From Chionoecetes opilio (lineage: Eukaryota > Arthropoda > Malacostraca > Decapoda > Majidae), in NCBI GenBank assembly GCA_016584305.1, contig JACEEZ010011094.1:1-64000 (forward strand): a DNA stretch of 64,000 nt, given 5' to 3'. The position numbers and the translations under genes are program-made. This document shows, one piece after another, positions 11,850 through 22,900 of this stretch. The notes below the pieces were generated by a model. The model saw only the letters and a list, made by a program, of their open reading frames with translations, searched no databases and was not told the DNA's origin. Position 1 is the first letter of the stretch. The number at the start of each line of letters is the position of its first letter.

Positions 11850-12986
11850 CAGTGGTTTACTTAACCTTTTTCAGTGTTCGTACCCTTTGAGATCTCATAA
11901 TTTGTCTCGTACCCCCGATCAGAAAAAATATAATTAGAGTAACGAACCTACTATTTCACTAACTATTACAATACTACATAGTACACAATGTTACATTTCA
12001 GTGACTCTTTTGTTGTTGCATTTCATCAATTATGATGATTGAAAACAAGGTTCCTGAAGTGCCTGCCACACGCATGTCGTCACTTGCATCCAGACGGTTC
12101 CTAACCTTTGTTTTGAGGTGTAGTAGCGTTGAAAAACGCATAAGAACGTGGTTGCAAATGGCACAATGCCCCCAGAGGTCCTACTGCTAACTGTGGGAAT
12201 ATTTTGAGTTGTGCACACCAAAACATATATTGCTGCATTGATTCAAACTGCATTTGGATTTTGTCGTTGGCCTGCAGCTCAACAAGATCATCTTTCAACA
12301 TATTACTGTTTTTCATGGAATCCAGGTTGAAAATTATATGGATCCCGTATCCATCTTTGTGCCACAGAAACCTCTCCATGGTGAAAGTATCCATGGAAAG
12401 AGTGAACCAGCCCTTGCAAATGCTCTTTCACTTCAGTAACGATGGACACTTATCTCTGCAAAAGCAGCCTCATCTAATGAAAGAAAGTTAACAGAATTCC
12501 CTTCTTCAATGCGCCACATCCAAATTGGAAGTTTCTCGGTAAAGGCAAATAACTTCTCTGACAGTTGTCATGTTCAGCATTCTTCCTTGGATGGAGATGT
12601 TCAACTCGTTCAAGTGCGTGAATACATCCGTCAGGTATGCTAAGGACAAAATGAACTCCCTGTTTTCAAAGCGGTCAGCAATGCCACTGCCTTGATTTAT
12701 AAGAAACCTCTTGATTTCTTCGTGTAGTTCAAAGACACGTGTAAGTAGTACGTGAGAGCCACCTCACTTCCGTGTGGAAAAGAGGAACACTATGTTTAGC
12801 TTCAATTTCTTCACAAAATGATGCAAAGAGACAAGACAAGACAGGCAAAATAATTATAAATATATAATTCCAGCCTACTTATAGCTTACATAATATGATA
12901 TTGAATTATTGGTCAGCATGTCTCGTACGCCCAGGTGTTAGGTTTCTTGCCCCCTGGTGGTACAGACTCCAGGTTAAGAACCACTG
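11850..12986 (-). mobile_element. hAT transposon remnant in unit A
   Basis: The left end reads CAGTGGTTTACTTAACC and the right end, inverted, reads CAGTGGTTCTTAACC: short hAT-type inverted repeats. The minus strand encodes the C-terminal part of a ZBED/SCAN-type hAT transposase. I read FCEEIEAKHSVPLFHTEVRW, GSGIADRFENREF, LAYLTDVFTHLNELN, DDLVELQANDKIQMQFESMQ and a degenerate hAT dimerisation region (ALCHLQPRSYAFFNATTPQ). It lacks the N-terminal BED finger and is frameshifted, so inactive. The same hAT sits at the same place in units B, D, E and F, so it was part of the unit before amplification. In unit B the flanks show an 8-bp duplication. Confidence 0.8.
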
Positions 12987-13338
12987 CTCTATAGTACAGG
13001 AGCATTAGTAAAAATTTAACGAAAACCTAGACAAAAATAGTAGAAAGCTGATTTTTTCAGGGGAGCTCCAGAAAACCATAAGCATGTCCACTGTGCAAAG
13101 TTCTGCAAATGCAACCTGGTGGCATTTTCAGAATTGAAGATGGCCGCTATAACAATTTGCGGTAAATGGTTAAAATACCAAAATCGGCATAACTGGCAAC
13201 TTATTACAGTGGACCCATGCCATGTTCATTTTGAGTTAAAATAATTAGCATAAAGTGTAATTACTAGTATATTATAATAATAATGAGTGATAATTAGCAT
13301 AAATTATAATTAATAGTATATTATAATAATAATAATAA

Positions 13339-13985
13339 CTAGCCGTAAAGCCGCCCTCCGGGCGGACTTTTTGGCTAGCTCCTGCGGAAGGCTATTGGTG
13401 GGCCTTTGGCCCACCACCTGTGTTTGGTGGGCCTTCGGCCCACCAAACACAGACTCTCCATATAGCCCCTTCTAACTTTCCTGAAATCATGGATGTAGAA
13501 ATGTATGTATTAACGCCAACCCATTCACATCACCCCCAACCCATTCACTCACCCATCACCCCCCATTACCCATCACCCCCACCCATTACCCATCACCCCC
13601 ACCCATTCACTCACCCATTACCCATCACCACACACCCATTCACTCACCCATTACCCATCACCCCCCATCTATTCCCTCACCCATCACCCCCCACCCATTC
13701 ACTCACCCATCACCCCACACCCATTACCCCACCCATTCACTCACCCATTACCCATCACCCTACATCAAGGCTTCCTCGATTCTCGCAACCCACTTTTTTT
13801 CACAATTATCGCTAATAGGCTGCTAAAAAAAAGAAGAAAAAAAGTGATCGGATCATCTCATAACTGGGCTTATGACCTTCCCCTGTTCAACCTGGTTCCA
13901 AAAATGTGGTATATGATGGGATTCCGCCACGGGGGGCGGAACCTATACCACAGACACACACACTTTCGCTTTTATTAATATAAGA
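13339..13985 (-). mobile_element. Non-autonomous Helitron inside the 7.6-kb transposon
   Basis: Read on the minus strand, the element starts TCTTATATTAATAAAAGCG (from 13985) and ends GGCGGCTTTACGGCTAG (to 13339). A perfect hairpin CCGCCC-GGA-GGGCGG lies just before the CTAG terminus. It is inserted between A and T, as Helitrons are, with no target duplication. These are the three standard Helitron marks. It is 647 bp, encodes no Rep/helicase, and its core is a CCCACCCATT-type minisatellite (about 13510-13770). It lies just upstream of the gene start at 14022. Confidence 0.9.
13510..13770. repeat. CCCACCCATT/CCCATTACC minisatellite within the Helitron
   Basis: Irregular tandem copies of ACCCATTCACTC and CCCATCACCCC-type units. 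The same array, in the opposite orientation, occurs in the second Helitron near 63580-63940, so it is an internal part of this Helitron family. The long open frame across it is a low-complexity artefact. Confidence 0.85.
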
Positions 13986-13998
13986 TTATAATAATAAT

Positions 13999-14013
13999 TT
14001 TCTCGTTTTTCAG
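13999..14013 (+). promoter_or_regulatory. Possible 3' splice site before the transposon gene
   Basis: A pyrimidine-rich run ending in CAG (14011-14013) precedes the tandem ATG codons at 14022 and 14025 by nine bases. This would be a 5'-UTR intron acceptor, placing the Helitron in the intron. No matching donor was identified, so this is inference. Confidence 0.35.
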
Positions 14014-14021
14014 GTGCTGTC

Positions 14022-17000
14022 ATGATGGCCGAGTCTTGCAGTATTCCCACATGCGGTAAGCAGATCACATCAGATCGTGCAGAGGTCCATGATAAGGGCC
14101 TTGAGGGACTCCTACGAGCCAGCATTGAAAGAGAAGATGGTTTGCAGTCTGTATTTGAGAGGAAGAGGTCACAATTGCCAGTCCCAGTCCATGGTAAATG
14201 TCGTCGCGAATACATTCGACCATGCAGTATTACTTCTTACAAAAGGAAAAGGGAAGAAGAGCCATTGGACTCTGATTGGGGCACATCATCTTCAAAATTA
14301 CGTTCAAGAACTCGCGTTTTCAATATAAAAGAAGATTGTCTCTATTGTGCAAAGACTGTAATAGACTACAATGTAGAAACAAAGATACCCCGCAACCGCC
14401 GGGTACGGGCACATGATGCTATGACAAAAGCCACCCTTCAAAGCGTAATTGAGAAAGCTGGCGATCGCCATGATGAGTGGGTAGATGCTGTTAGACTTCG
14501 CGTATCCAATGAGTTAGATTTTATTGCTGCTGAAGTAAAGTACCACCTTGACTGTCAGGTTCTCTTCTATGCTGGCAAACAATTTCCAAGCGAGAATACC
14601 CGTGATGGATATCAACGGGGCCGACCTGTCAATGCCACAAAACACGCGGCATTCCAGAAGTTGTGCCAATTTATACGCGACAATGATGAATGTCAATATT
14701 CACTTGCAGAACTTATGACTTTGATGGACGACTATTTAGATGGAGAACAGGGCTACAACCCCAAAAGGCTAGGACAGAAATTGGAGGAATGTTTCGGGCA
14801 GGACATTGTTCGGACGTGTGAAATTGGAAAACAGACCATATATACTTTCTTAGATGAAAGTAACCACATCCTTAGAAGTAATTATGAGTCCAGTAACATG
14901 ACAAAAGATTCAATCATAGATATGGCAGCTGCAATCATACAAGATGATGTAAAGTCTGTAGCATATGTTAACTCTGAATACCCGACAATGACACAATTGC
15001 AAGACAGTGATAAAATGGTGCCTGACTCTTTGAAACGACTACTGAGTGGTATAATCAAATCAAAATCTGACAAGAGTGTCGGCTGTGAACGCCGCCGTAC
15101 AGCACTTGCACACGGCATAATGTCTGCGTGTCGACCTCGATCATTTGTGTCTCCAATATTGCTAGCAATATCTGTTTATATCAATCGCAAGTATGAGTCT
15201 CGAGAACTAGTAGATATATTGAGTAGTATGTCATTTGCTGATGATTATAGGGAGGTTCAACGTCTATATGATGCACTGCTTACAGATGAACAATTGTATG
15301 ATCTCGAAGGTGATTTTGTTAATTTTATATTTGATAATGCTGACATCAATGTTAGAACCCTCACAGGTCTTGGTACCTGGCATGTTATGGGTGGTATTGC
15401 ATGTGTTACCCCTCTAGGTGAGCAGACAATCCAGTCTGTCATTCCCCGTTCTACTAAGAGAGACTGTTTCACAAACAGGTCAATTTGGCAAAGTCCCAAT
15501 CAAAGTGTACAAGAAACCTAGCACACTTGGATTCAAGTCGATCATTGTCGGGCCCCTTGAACCTCCAAAGGATCCCCCACCCCTATTGAAATTGTCCAAA
15601 TGCTTGGATAGTGTCTGGATAGCAAGTTTCTCTCTAGGTATCTATGTGTCAGACTGTCCATCATGGAGCGGTTTTATGCAATGTGCTGTGAGGGGAGATA
15701 ATCATGAGAGAAGTAAGATTCAGATCCTGCCCTTCGTTAACCAGGACCCCTCTCAGCCTGACACCATATACTCTGCTTTGTGTTTTGCACAGAAACTAGC
15801 TGAAGAGCATGGGCTTGGTGTTTGTCCTGTTACGTTCGATCAACCCCTCTATATAAAAGCAACTGAAATTGTTAAATCATCCCATGCACAGCTAAACAAC
15901 ATTGTCATTAGACTTGGAGGTTTTCACCTACTCATGTATTACATGGGATCAGTTGGATATGTGATGGGTGGTAGTGGTTTGGAAGATCTATGGAAGACTG
16001 TTTATGCTCCAAATACTGTAATCCATATGATGACCGGGCATGCATATGCTCGCGCACTTCGCGCTCATCTTCTGTCGTCGGTAGCCATCATGTCCAACTT
16101 ACTGGAGACACCTGGATGTCTCAGTAATGTTAATCTCACTCATATCCAGGCTGTACACAGATCTGCTGAGTGGAGAATGCGCCACTGCTTCTGTGGAAAA
16201 TGATATATGTGTCCAACAGCTCACACAGATCATGGATGATCTGATGAAGAGTCTGCCGCCCAAAGTCGAACTGGAAAGCTTTGGGTTGAATATTTGAAAC
16301 AAGTGTCCCTTATTAGATGTTTCATCCGAGCAGAACGCACAGGAGATTGGGATTTACATCTCCATACCGTCTGTGAAATGATCCCCATGTTCCATGCTGC
16401 TGGCCACCTTGCATATGCAAAGTTTGCCCGCCTCTACCTTGACCAGATGAAAGGTCTAAGTGATATCATGTCTCCAGACCAGTACTGCGACTTCACCAAG
16501 CATGGGTATTTCACCATCCGAAGAACAGACAAATTCTGGAGTGGAAACTTCAGCGACCAGACTATTGAACAAGAATTGATGCGGTTGCTGAAGACTTCCG
16601 GAGGTATGGCTCGTGGTCGAGGAATTACAGACAGCACACTCAATAAATGGGTGCATGCTATGCCCAGATGCATCCCAATATGCGATGCCCTGGAACGTTT
16701 CACTGCAGTCCACAGTCACACATCTGACCAGCACGTAGATCTGCGTGCTAGCAGTACAGCCAGAGATGCTAAAGACTATGAGACCTTCCTCAACTGGCTC
16801 AAAGTACACTCTCCATTTTCATATGGAGACCATGATGCTCTGGTCTGTGTAGCAAGTGGTGTTGTTGCTAGCAAGTGTGTAAATGCAGATCAAGCATTTG
16901 ATATTGGTGTCAAGGCTGCTTCTGTAATGACTGGCGAAACCTATGCTGACGTAAAATTAAAACGAAAAGACCGTGTGACCAGCATCAGTGGTGACAAAAA

Positions 17001-18390
17001 TCAGGTCACTGTGCGAGGTGTTGAGGTGGAGGTGAATAGAACAGTATTGTTCATGAGGGTCACATGTGTGATCCGGGAGAGTTCTGAGATGGAGGAATAT
17101 CTGCTTCACGAGTTTACCAAAGAGCCACCCTCCCTATTCGATAAAGGTATCATGAGGAAGAACACTAAGAGTGTCCTTGCTAGTGTTCTCAAGTCGAAAG
17201 TGAATGTCCATCTAGAACTTCCAGATAATGCACGTTTCGTCCTTGATGGAGGACATCTTCTTCAAAGCTTGCCATGGCCTGCTGATCCCACATACAACCA
17301 GGTGTGTGACCAGTATGTATCCCATGTTCTTGTTCACTATGGGCCAGGTAGTATAGTAGTGTTTGACGGACATGGCAGTGCTTCCTCAACTAAAACTGCG
17401 GAACAGCAGCGAAGAGCTAAACAGAACACTTCTCCTGACATTGTCTTTGAGTTGGAAATGAAAACCACAACATCAAAAAAGGCATTCTTGGGTAATGGCA
17501 GGAATAAGGACCGATTAATCCAAAAATTAAAGGAGAAATATGAGGCTGTGGTGTATAATTGTCAAACAGAGTGTTGCAGATGCTGACTGGCTGATTGCAT
17601 CACGTGCCATGATTACATCAACTGCCATAGATGGTGCCCCAACTCAAAATTCGCCTGTCGTTGTCGTGGGAACTGATACTGACTTGCTAGTGATGATGGT
17701 CGCACAAGCCACCCCAAACATGAATCTTCATATGCTCTGTGGACGGAACCCTTTGCATGTGTACTGTATACGTGAAATCCAGGAAGCTTGTTCTACCATC
17801 AAACAACACCTGATGTTTGTACATGCAATCACTGGATGTGATACTGTGTCTTCCATATACAATCAAGGGGAAAAAAAGGGTCCTTCAGCTGTTCGATAGT
17901 GATGACAATTGGGACTGTTTGAGTGTTTTCTCTCAGTCTGACAGCAGTCAGGATGAGATAGCACGCATAGGAGAGTTGTTTCTACTAAAGCTGTATGGAG
18001 CTGTCCGGTGAAATTCACTGGACAAGCATCGCTATGTTATGTACTTCCGATCTACACGTAGAGTATCCTCATCTGTTTTCAAGTTGGAATCAATCCCTCC
18101 AACTTCAGCAGCTGCCAAGTTCCATAGCTATAGAACATACCATGCTGTTCAGCAATGGCAGGGAAATGAGCTACCACCAAATGAGTGGGGGTGGGAGTAC
18201 AGAGAGGGGATACTTGTTCCAATCTATACCGATCGATAGGCCTGTTGCTCCCGAGAAGGTACTGAAAATGGTATCTTGCGGCTGCAAGGTAGGGTGTGGA
18301 AAGTCATGTCGTTGTTACAAGGCACGGATGGAGTGTACCATAATGTGCACTGGTTGCAGTGGGTACAATGGACCCGTTTACTCTACTTGA
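14022..18390 (+). pseudogene. Transposon multidomain protein: zinc fingers, conserved core, XPG/FEN1-like nuclease, CXC domain
   Basis: I infer cut-and-paste transposition or associated DNA cleavage in the nucleus. 14022-15521 is open for 499 codons. It carries two C-x(2-4)-C ... H-x2-C zinc modules (CSIPTC with VHGKCRREY; CLYC with KYHLDC), then a helical region. The reading then moves to 15418-16203 (FDQPLYIKA, IVIRLGGFHLLMYYMGSVGY, HAYARALRAHLL) and 16294-17586 (IRCFIRAERTGDW, SDQTIEQELMRLLK, GRGITDSTLNKWV, and VVFDG with Asp at 17365). 17540-17899 gives DADWLIASRAM, TDTDLLVMM (Asp at 17675 and 17681) and HAITGCDTVSSIY (Asp at 17840). The end gives PPTSAAAKFHSYR, VQQWQGNEL and the CXC segment CGCKVGCGKSCRCYKARMEC (about 18277-18336). 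VFDG, DxD and GCD with a following basic loop match the order of XPG/FEN1 motifs. Disruptions: frameshifts near 15470, 16160, 16260, 17575, 17870 and 18235, and an in-frame TGA at 18009. Some may be sequence errors. Confidence 0.82.
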
Positions 18391-18608
18391 GGTAAGGATT
18401 GATTTGACATCTTCAAGCCTCATATAGTTGGGCAGTGATGTTGATTTTTCTATATGAACAGTATTTTTGATGATACAGCCAATTTAAGTACAGGAAAATT
18501 TATACGCTCTAAAACGACTGGCGCCATGTTGTGACGTCACTAGCGAAGACAACAGAGCAAAACAGCTGTGAAACGGCCGCTACTATATGTACTACCTACT
18601 AATACACC

Positions 18609-19191
18609 AACTTGCATTACCCCTACTACCGCAAGATGACCAGTAATCCTCCTTCAAGTGATGAAGTAGGTATTCACTGTGTTTGTGAATATGTAAGTTG
18701 TAGTTTATAAGGAAAAAGATAGACAGAGATAAGTGGCCCGTGACACCTGACAAATGATGACTTCTTGGATCGGCATTCCTTATAGGGAGCTTAAATGAAC
18801 CTGCAATGACATGTAAAGCTAGACAGATAGACGAACTCATAGAGGAACAGGTAGAAATGTATGGCTTTCTTTCCCCACATAAGCAAAACATACACCCTTC
18901 GTCACTCTACTCACCACTACAACCTTTACTAACCATACATTTCTACCTGTTCCTCTATGAGTTCGTCTATCTGTCTAGCTGTACATGTCATTGCAGGTTC
19001 ATTTAAGCTCCCTATAAGGAATGCCGATCCCAGAAGTCATCACTTGTCTGGTGTCACGGGCCACTTATTTCTGTCTATCCACTTTTTCCTTATAAACTAC
19101 AACTTACATATTCACAAACACAGTGAATACCTACTACATCACTTGAAGGAGGATTACTGGTCATCTTGCAGTAGTAGGGGTAATGCAAGTT
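18609..19191. repeat. Large palindrome, about 256-bp arms and 68-bp loop
   Basis: 18609-18864 is the near-perfect inverse of 18933-19191. Both arms contain AGGAACAGGTAGAAATG-type and GAACCTGCAATGACATGTA words in opposite senses, with only a few differences. It sits between the 3' ends of the plus-strand nuclease gene and the minus-strand THAP ORF. No protein in either arm is recognisable. It could be a fold-back insertion, an inverted duplication or an assembly foldback. Confidence 0.9.
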
Positions 19192-19664
19192 AGTAAGGTT
19201 AGTTAGGTTAGTAAAATAAAACTATAATTTTACAAGGTTAGGTTAGTAATTATTTTTTTATGGGGGTCTCGCTATGAGGTTATTAGTGAGATAAGGTTAG
19301 GTTATAGTGAGGTTAGATTAGTAATATTAAACATATTATATTTTTGAGGGGTCCAGGGGGGTCGTTAAGGAGGGGAGGGGGGTGAAGGGGGCATCTCCCC
19401 CCCACTTTATAATTACAGTTTAGAGGTATCTGAAGGGATCTGTGAAGGTCTGGAGGAAAAAACACTCTAATAAGGGCGGGAAAGGACTCTAGAATTTTAC
19501 CTAACTCACTGCGTGTTGTATACTTAACATGAAAAACCCAGCCTGTCTCGTCCCTACCTCAAAAGCCTTGCATACTGCATACTACTCCCGCAACTTATCA
19601 CAGCTCAGCTAAAGCCCCACAGCTACATATCATTTGCAAGTTACTTATCCATGCACAAGTACAT
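19192..19664. other. Spacer with scattered GGTTAG words and G-rich tract
   Basis: Several TTAGGTTAG-like words occur at 19196-19330, followed by a G-rich/C-rich stretch (19356-19402). They are irregular and too few for a telomere array. It lies downstream of the THAP ORF. No gene is recognised. Confidence 0.5.
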
Positions 19665-19901
19665 TCATACATCAAAATAGTCTTCACAGCAATAGTATGA
19701 ATTTTCCTTCATCGAGAAATCACGCCTTGCAGACATCCACCACTGCTTCCTCTTTTTCTTGTCTTTAGGCATAGTTATGAACACATTCTCTGGAGTTTTA
19801 ATTGTGGTGTTTTTGCACATTAGCACAAAACAAGCATAATATGTTCTTTTTGTCTGGTACATGTTGAATGCATAGATAGGTACTGCGGTCTGCTGAGCCA
19901 A
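19665..19901 (-). CDS. THAP-type zinc-finger ORF fragment
   Basis: A 78-residue minus-strand ORF starting at 19901. It contains the N-terminal two thirds of a THAP DNA-binding domain: a Cys pair (CFVLMC, residues about 24-29), KNTTIKTPENVFITMPKD, the KKRKQWW tryptophan segment, SARRDF and YYCCEDYFDV near the end. THAP domains are C2CH fingers used by P-element-type transposases and host regulators. Here the His of the usual CEDHF is Tyr, and the ORF stops directly after, so the AVPTL end is absent. It runs opposite to the nuclease gene, inside the same inverted repeats, and may bind them. It may also be an exon of a spliced gene; no downstream exon was recognised. Confidence 0.6.
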   Translation of the reverse strand: MAQQTAVPIYAFNMYQTKRTYYACFVLMCKNTTIKTPENVFITMPKDKKKRKQWWMSARRDFSMKENSYYCCEDYFDV

Positions 19902-22900
19902 AACAAGCCGATCAGCTGATCAGGTGAGATCTGAGTTTGCGCTTACTACGTCACAACCAATCACAGCGCGTTCCGCCGTGTTGTGATATTTTGGCCCCAA
20001 ATAACCATTTATTTCATTTATGGTGCATTTCTCAGCAAAAAGAATATGAGTACAGTGATATGTAGCCTATATTGCACCCAAAGCTTAATAATACTCCGTG
20101 CTTTAGGTGTGAGTAAACGGGTCCATTGTAAAAATTCGCATGTTCTTGATGTGCAAGGCAAAGGGGATACCACTGATTAGACATTCCTTCAACATATGGT
20201 TGGGTTATTTGTGGTTTCTAATTGGTGTTTTGTACAATATAACATAGTTTGGCTATTATATATGTAACGTACATAACAGTTGTGGTATTATTAAAATTAA
20301 AAAAAAAAAAAAATTATTTTTCTTCACCTTATTGAATTTATGCTAATTATGTCAACTCAAAATATTTTTTATGGCTCCATTGTATTCAGCACACTCTAAA
20401 ACATAGAGGTACACACAAAAATCTTATTACTACGAACTCGGATGGATGATCAAAGTACTTTTCATTTTATCGTTAATTGTGATGGCGGCCATTTTGAATT
20501 ATGAAAATGCCACGAGGTTGAATTTGCAGAACTTTGTACAAGGGCGATATATACAATATTTTGGAGCTCTCCTGAAAAAATCAGCTTTCTACTATTTATT
20601 TCCACCTTTTAGCTAATGTTCCTGTACTACTAGTTCAAGACTCGCCAGGACCTACTTTTTTTCCGTCGTCGAGTAGCCGAAGACACACCCACATGCTACC
20701 CATCAACCTCCTCTCCGATTGCAAGGGTGACAGAGGGCAACAGGGGGAAGCATAAGCCTCAATTAATTACATGTGTCACTCAACAAATCAAGCCTGCGAC
20801 ACCACGAGCGAGGGCCAGCCATCTCAGCCTTCTAGAAATAACATTATAAGGCCAACCACCTGGGCCTCAAGGAAGATAAAAGCCTAAAGGCGCAACAGGT
20901 ATGAAATAATAATAAAACTAATACTACGAAAATAAATATAAGGTGGAGTCAAAAGCTTTTTCGTCTATCAAGTTCCCTCTAACTGACTGACTTTCAAGAG
21001 AGAACTCAGCTCGCACGCGTACGTCTAATCTCTGCGACGGAAACTGACAGACTGACGCCGCGAAGCGCCTTTGTTTGGTAAAAAAAAAAAAAAAAAATTT
21101 AGCTGTGGAATGTATCAGTACGAGGCTGCGGAAAATGGGGGGCAGCAATGTTTCTACATCTCAAGAACAGTATTAGCTACGAGAAAACGTTATGGAGTGC
21201 AAAAAATTCCAGATTTCAACAGGCCTCCCTGTGGCATAGACAATTTAAATTCCATTGATATTTATCAATGAAATTTAAATCTGCTTATACCACAGGGAGG
21301 CCTGTTGAAATCTGGAATTGTTTGCACTCCATAACGTTTCTCGTAGCTAATATATTCTTGAGATATTATGAAAACATTTCGTCTCCCATTTCCCATCCTC
21401 GTACTTGTGCTTCCACGGCTAAAGTTTTTTTTTTTTTTTTTTTTTTACCGAACAAGGCACTTTAGCGCGTCAGTCCTCTTATGTTTCCGACCGATAGTTT
21501 GTTTTTAGGGCATATTACCGAAAAAATATTACAGAAATCGAGGAAATTGGCTCGCGTTAACTCTTGCGAAAATAAATGTACATTATTCAAGTGGAATACG
21601 ATTCGGCAGAACCCTCCATCACCATACATAGTTAGCTATGAAAGATAGATGTTTGGTGCATCTAAGCTGCTGGTCATTGGAACGTCACAGGATGCGCAAA
21701 ATATAAACTGTATATCTAAAATAAAATCGTGTATAATAAAAAGAACGGTAGAGCTTAGGGTATATCTAGTTGACCTAACAAAGTAATTCATGGCCATTTT
21801 TGGTCTAAGGTCATAGTTTCATGGTAAATAGGAATACATAAAGGTATGTTTTTGGCCCAGTTCGCTTCCACCAAAATTGATTTGGGTTGGTTAGTTTTGT
21901 CATACAACGTAAAAATGATCTCGGGCACCATATGGTACATCTTTGCGAATGAACACTATCTTGGTTCTATAGATTTTTTTTTCTCAGAAAACCCTGCAGT
22001 CAAACACAGTTTTTTGAAGGTTTTTTTTTATTACGTAAAGACGCTTTTCCGTATAGATAACGTGAAAAGTCAAGAAGCAAAGTTGTAGAACTCCAAAACT
22101 CCTGCTTCTACATTCGTTCCAATCCTGCTCTCAGTCCACTATTTAGACCATATTCTCAACCTTTTGGAAATTTAAGATTCTAGGGTAAATTTATCCTGAG
22201 CGACATCTAAATACAACATTTAGTAAAACAGAAAGAAAATTTCTTAGAATTCGGCTATTGACTTTTCTTCAAGTCACATATATAATGAGTGAGGATAGTT
22301 GCTTATATGCTTGTGTTATATAGCTAGAGCAATTTTGTGCTTTAGGCTACTTTTCCCGTTTGTCCACAGGCTGGGGGGAAATCCGATGGTTGATGGTTGC
22401 AGGGTGACAATAACCGAAAAGGTTTAACCACGATTGAGACCGCAAATACAAACCTATTTATGTGCACGATACATGTGTAGTACGTGCATATCCGTACCTA
22501 CATTTTTACACACTTTATAACGTAAAATGTTTTTTACATACACCCACGGGGTATGTATAGCAGTACCCGATGGATGGAGTTGGTTACGAGGAGGCGCACA
22601 TATAACTCGTCACAGCAGCCTCTGTCTCTGCTTCTTTACTCTCGTCCTCTTAGTCTTCTAACTGAATAGTGACACTATTTCTTACGGCGTCAGTCTTCCT
22701 AACCCCTCCAGTTAAAAAGTCCATGTCCCCGGAACGAATGTCCCTTGCATGTACTAAGAAAGACCAAGTTGAACCAGACTGTGAACATGTTGAAGGTACA
22801 GCATTATGAATATATAAATAATAAGTTTTTTATCCTTTTGCCATGCTTATATCATGCGAGAATTCTAAAATTGATCCAGGGGTCTGTATTCCCCTTTAGT

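Larger units (their letters stand above)
12992..20629 (+). mobile_element. 7.6-kb TIR transposon with XPG-like nuclease/CXC gene and THAP ORF, 3-bp CTA TSD
   Basis: Both tips read TAGTACAGGA from outside inwards (12992 and, inverted, 20629). The inverted repeats run about 160 bp (12992-13158 and 20474-20629), sharing AGTAGAAAGCTGATTTTTTC and CAAAGTTCTGCAAAT; weaker similarity continues inward. CTA flanks both sides (12989-12991 and 20630-20632). Unit B has the unoccupied sequence GCTCTAGTTCAGACTCGCC at 25043-25061, which shows the exact insertion. Contents: a Helitron (13339-13985), a plus-strand multidomain gene (14022-18390, broken), a large palindrome (18609-19191) and a minus-strand THAP ORF (19665-19901). 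A 3-bp duplication plus an XPG-like nuclease fits what I recall of the Academ superfamily; this is unverified. Confidence 0.88.
9415..21061 (+). repeat. Large tandem repeat unit A
   Basis: The unit starts with GAAGCGCCTTTGTTCGGT plus an A-run and ends with ACTGACGCCGCGAAGC just before unit B. It contains a LINE 3' fragment (10086-10838), a hAT remnant (11850-12986) and, at the right edge of the hAT, the 7638-bp XPG/CXC transposon. Without the transposon and LINE it is about 3.26 kb, close to unit D net of its LINE. Outside the insertions it has no convincing coding sequence; words such as GGGGGATATGTAGTAGCAGT and CCATCCAGTTGAAAAGACC recur in B, D, E and F. Confidence 0.8.

Noticed and set aside
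13420..13815. 131-codon Pro/His-rich open frame
   Set aside because: It is the Helitron minisatellite read in frame.
18592..19193. Two near-identical ORFs on opposite strands as a gene pair
   Set aside because: They are the two arms of one palindrome read in the same sense; no motif supports a protein.
19196..19330. TTAGG-like words as an internal telomere array
   Set aside because: Irregular and few; no run of consecutive TTAGG units.
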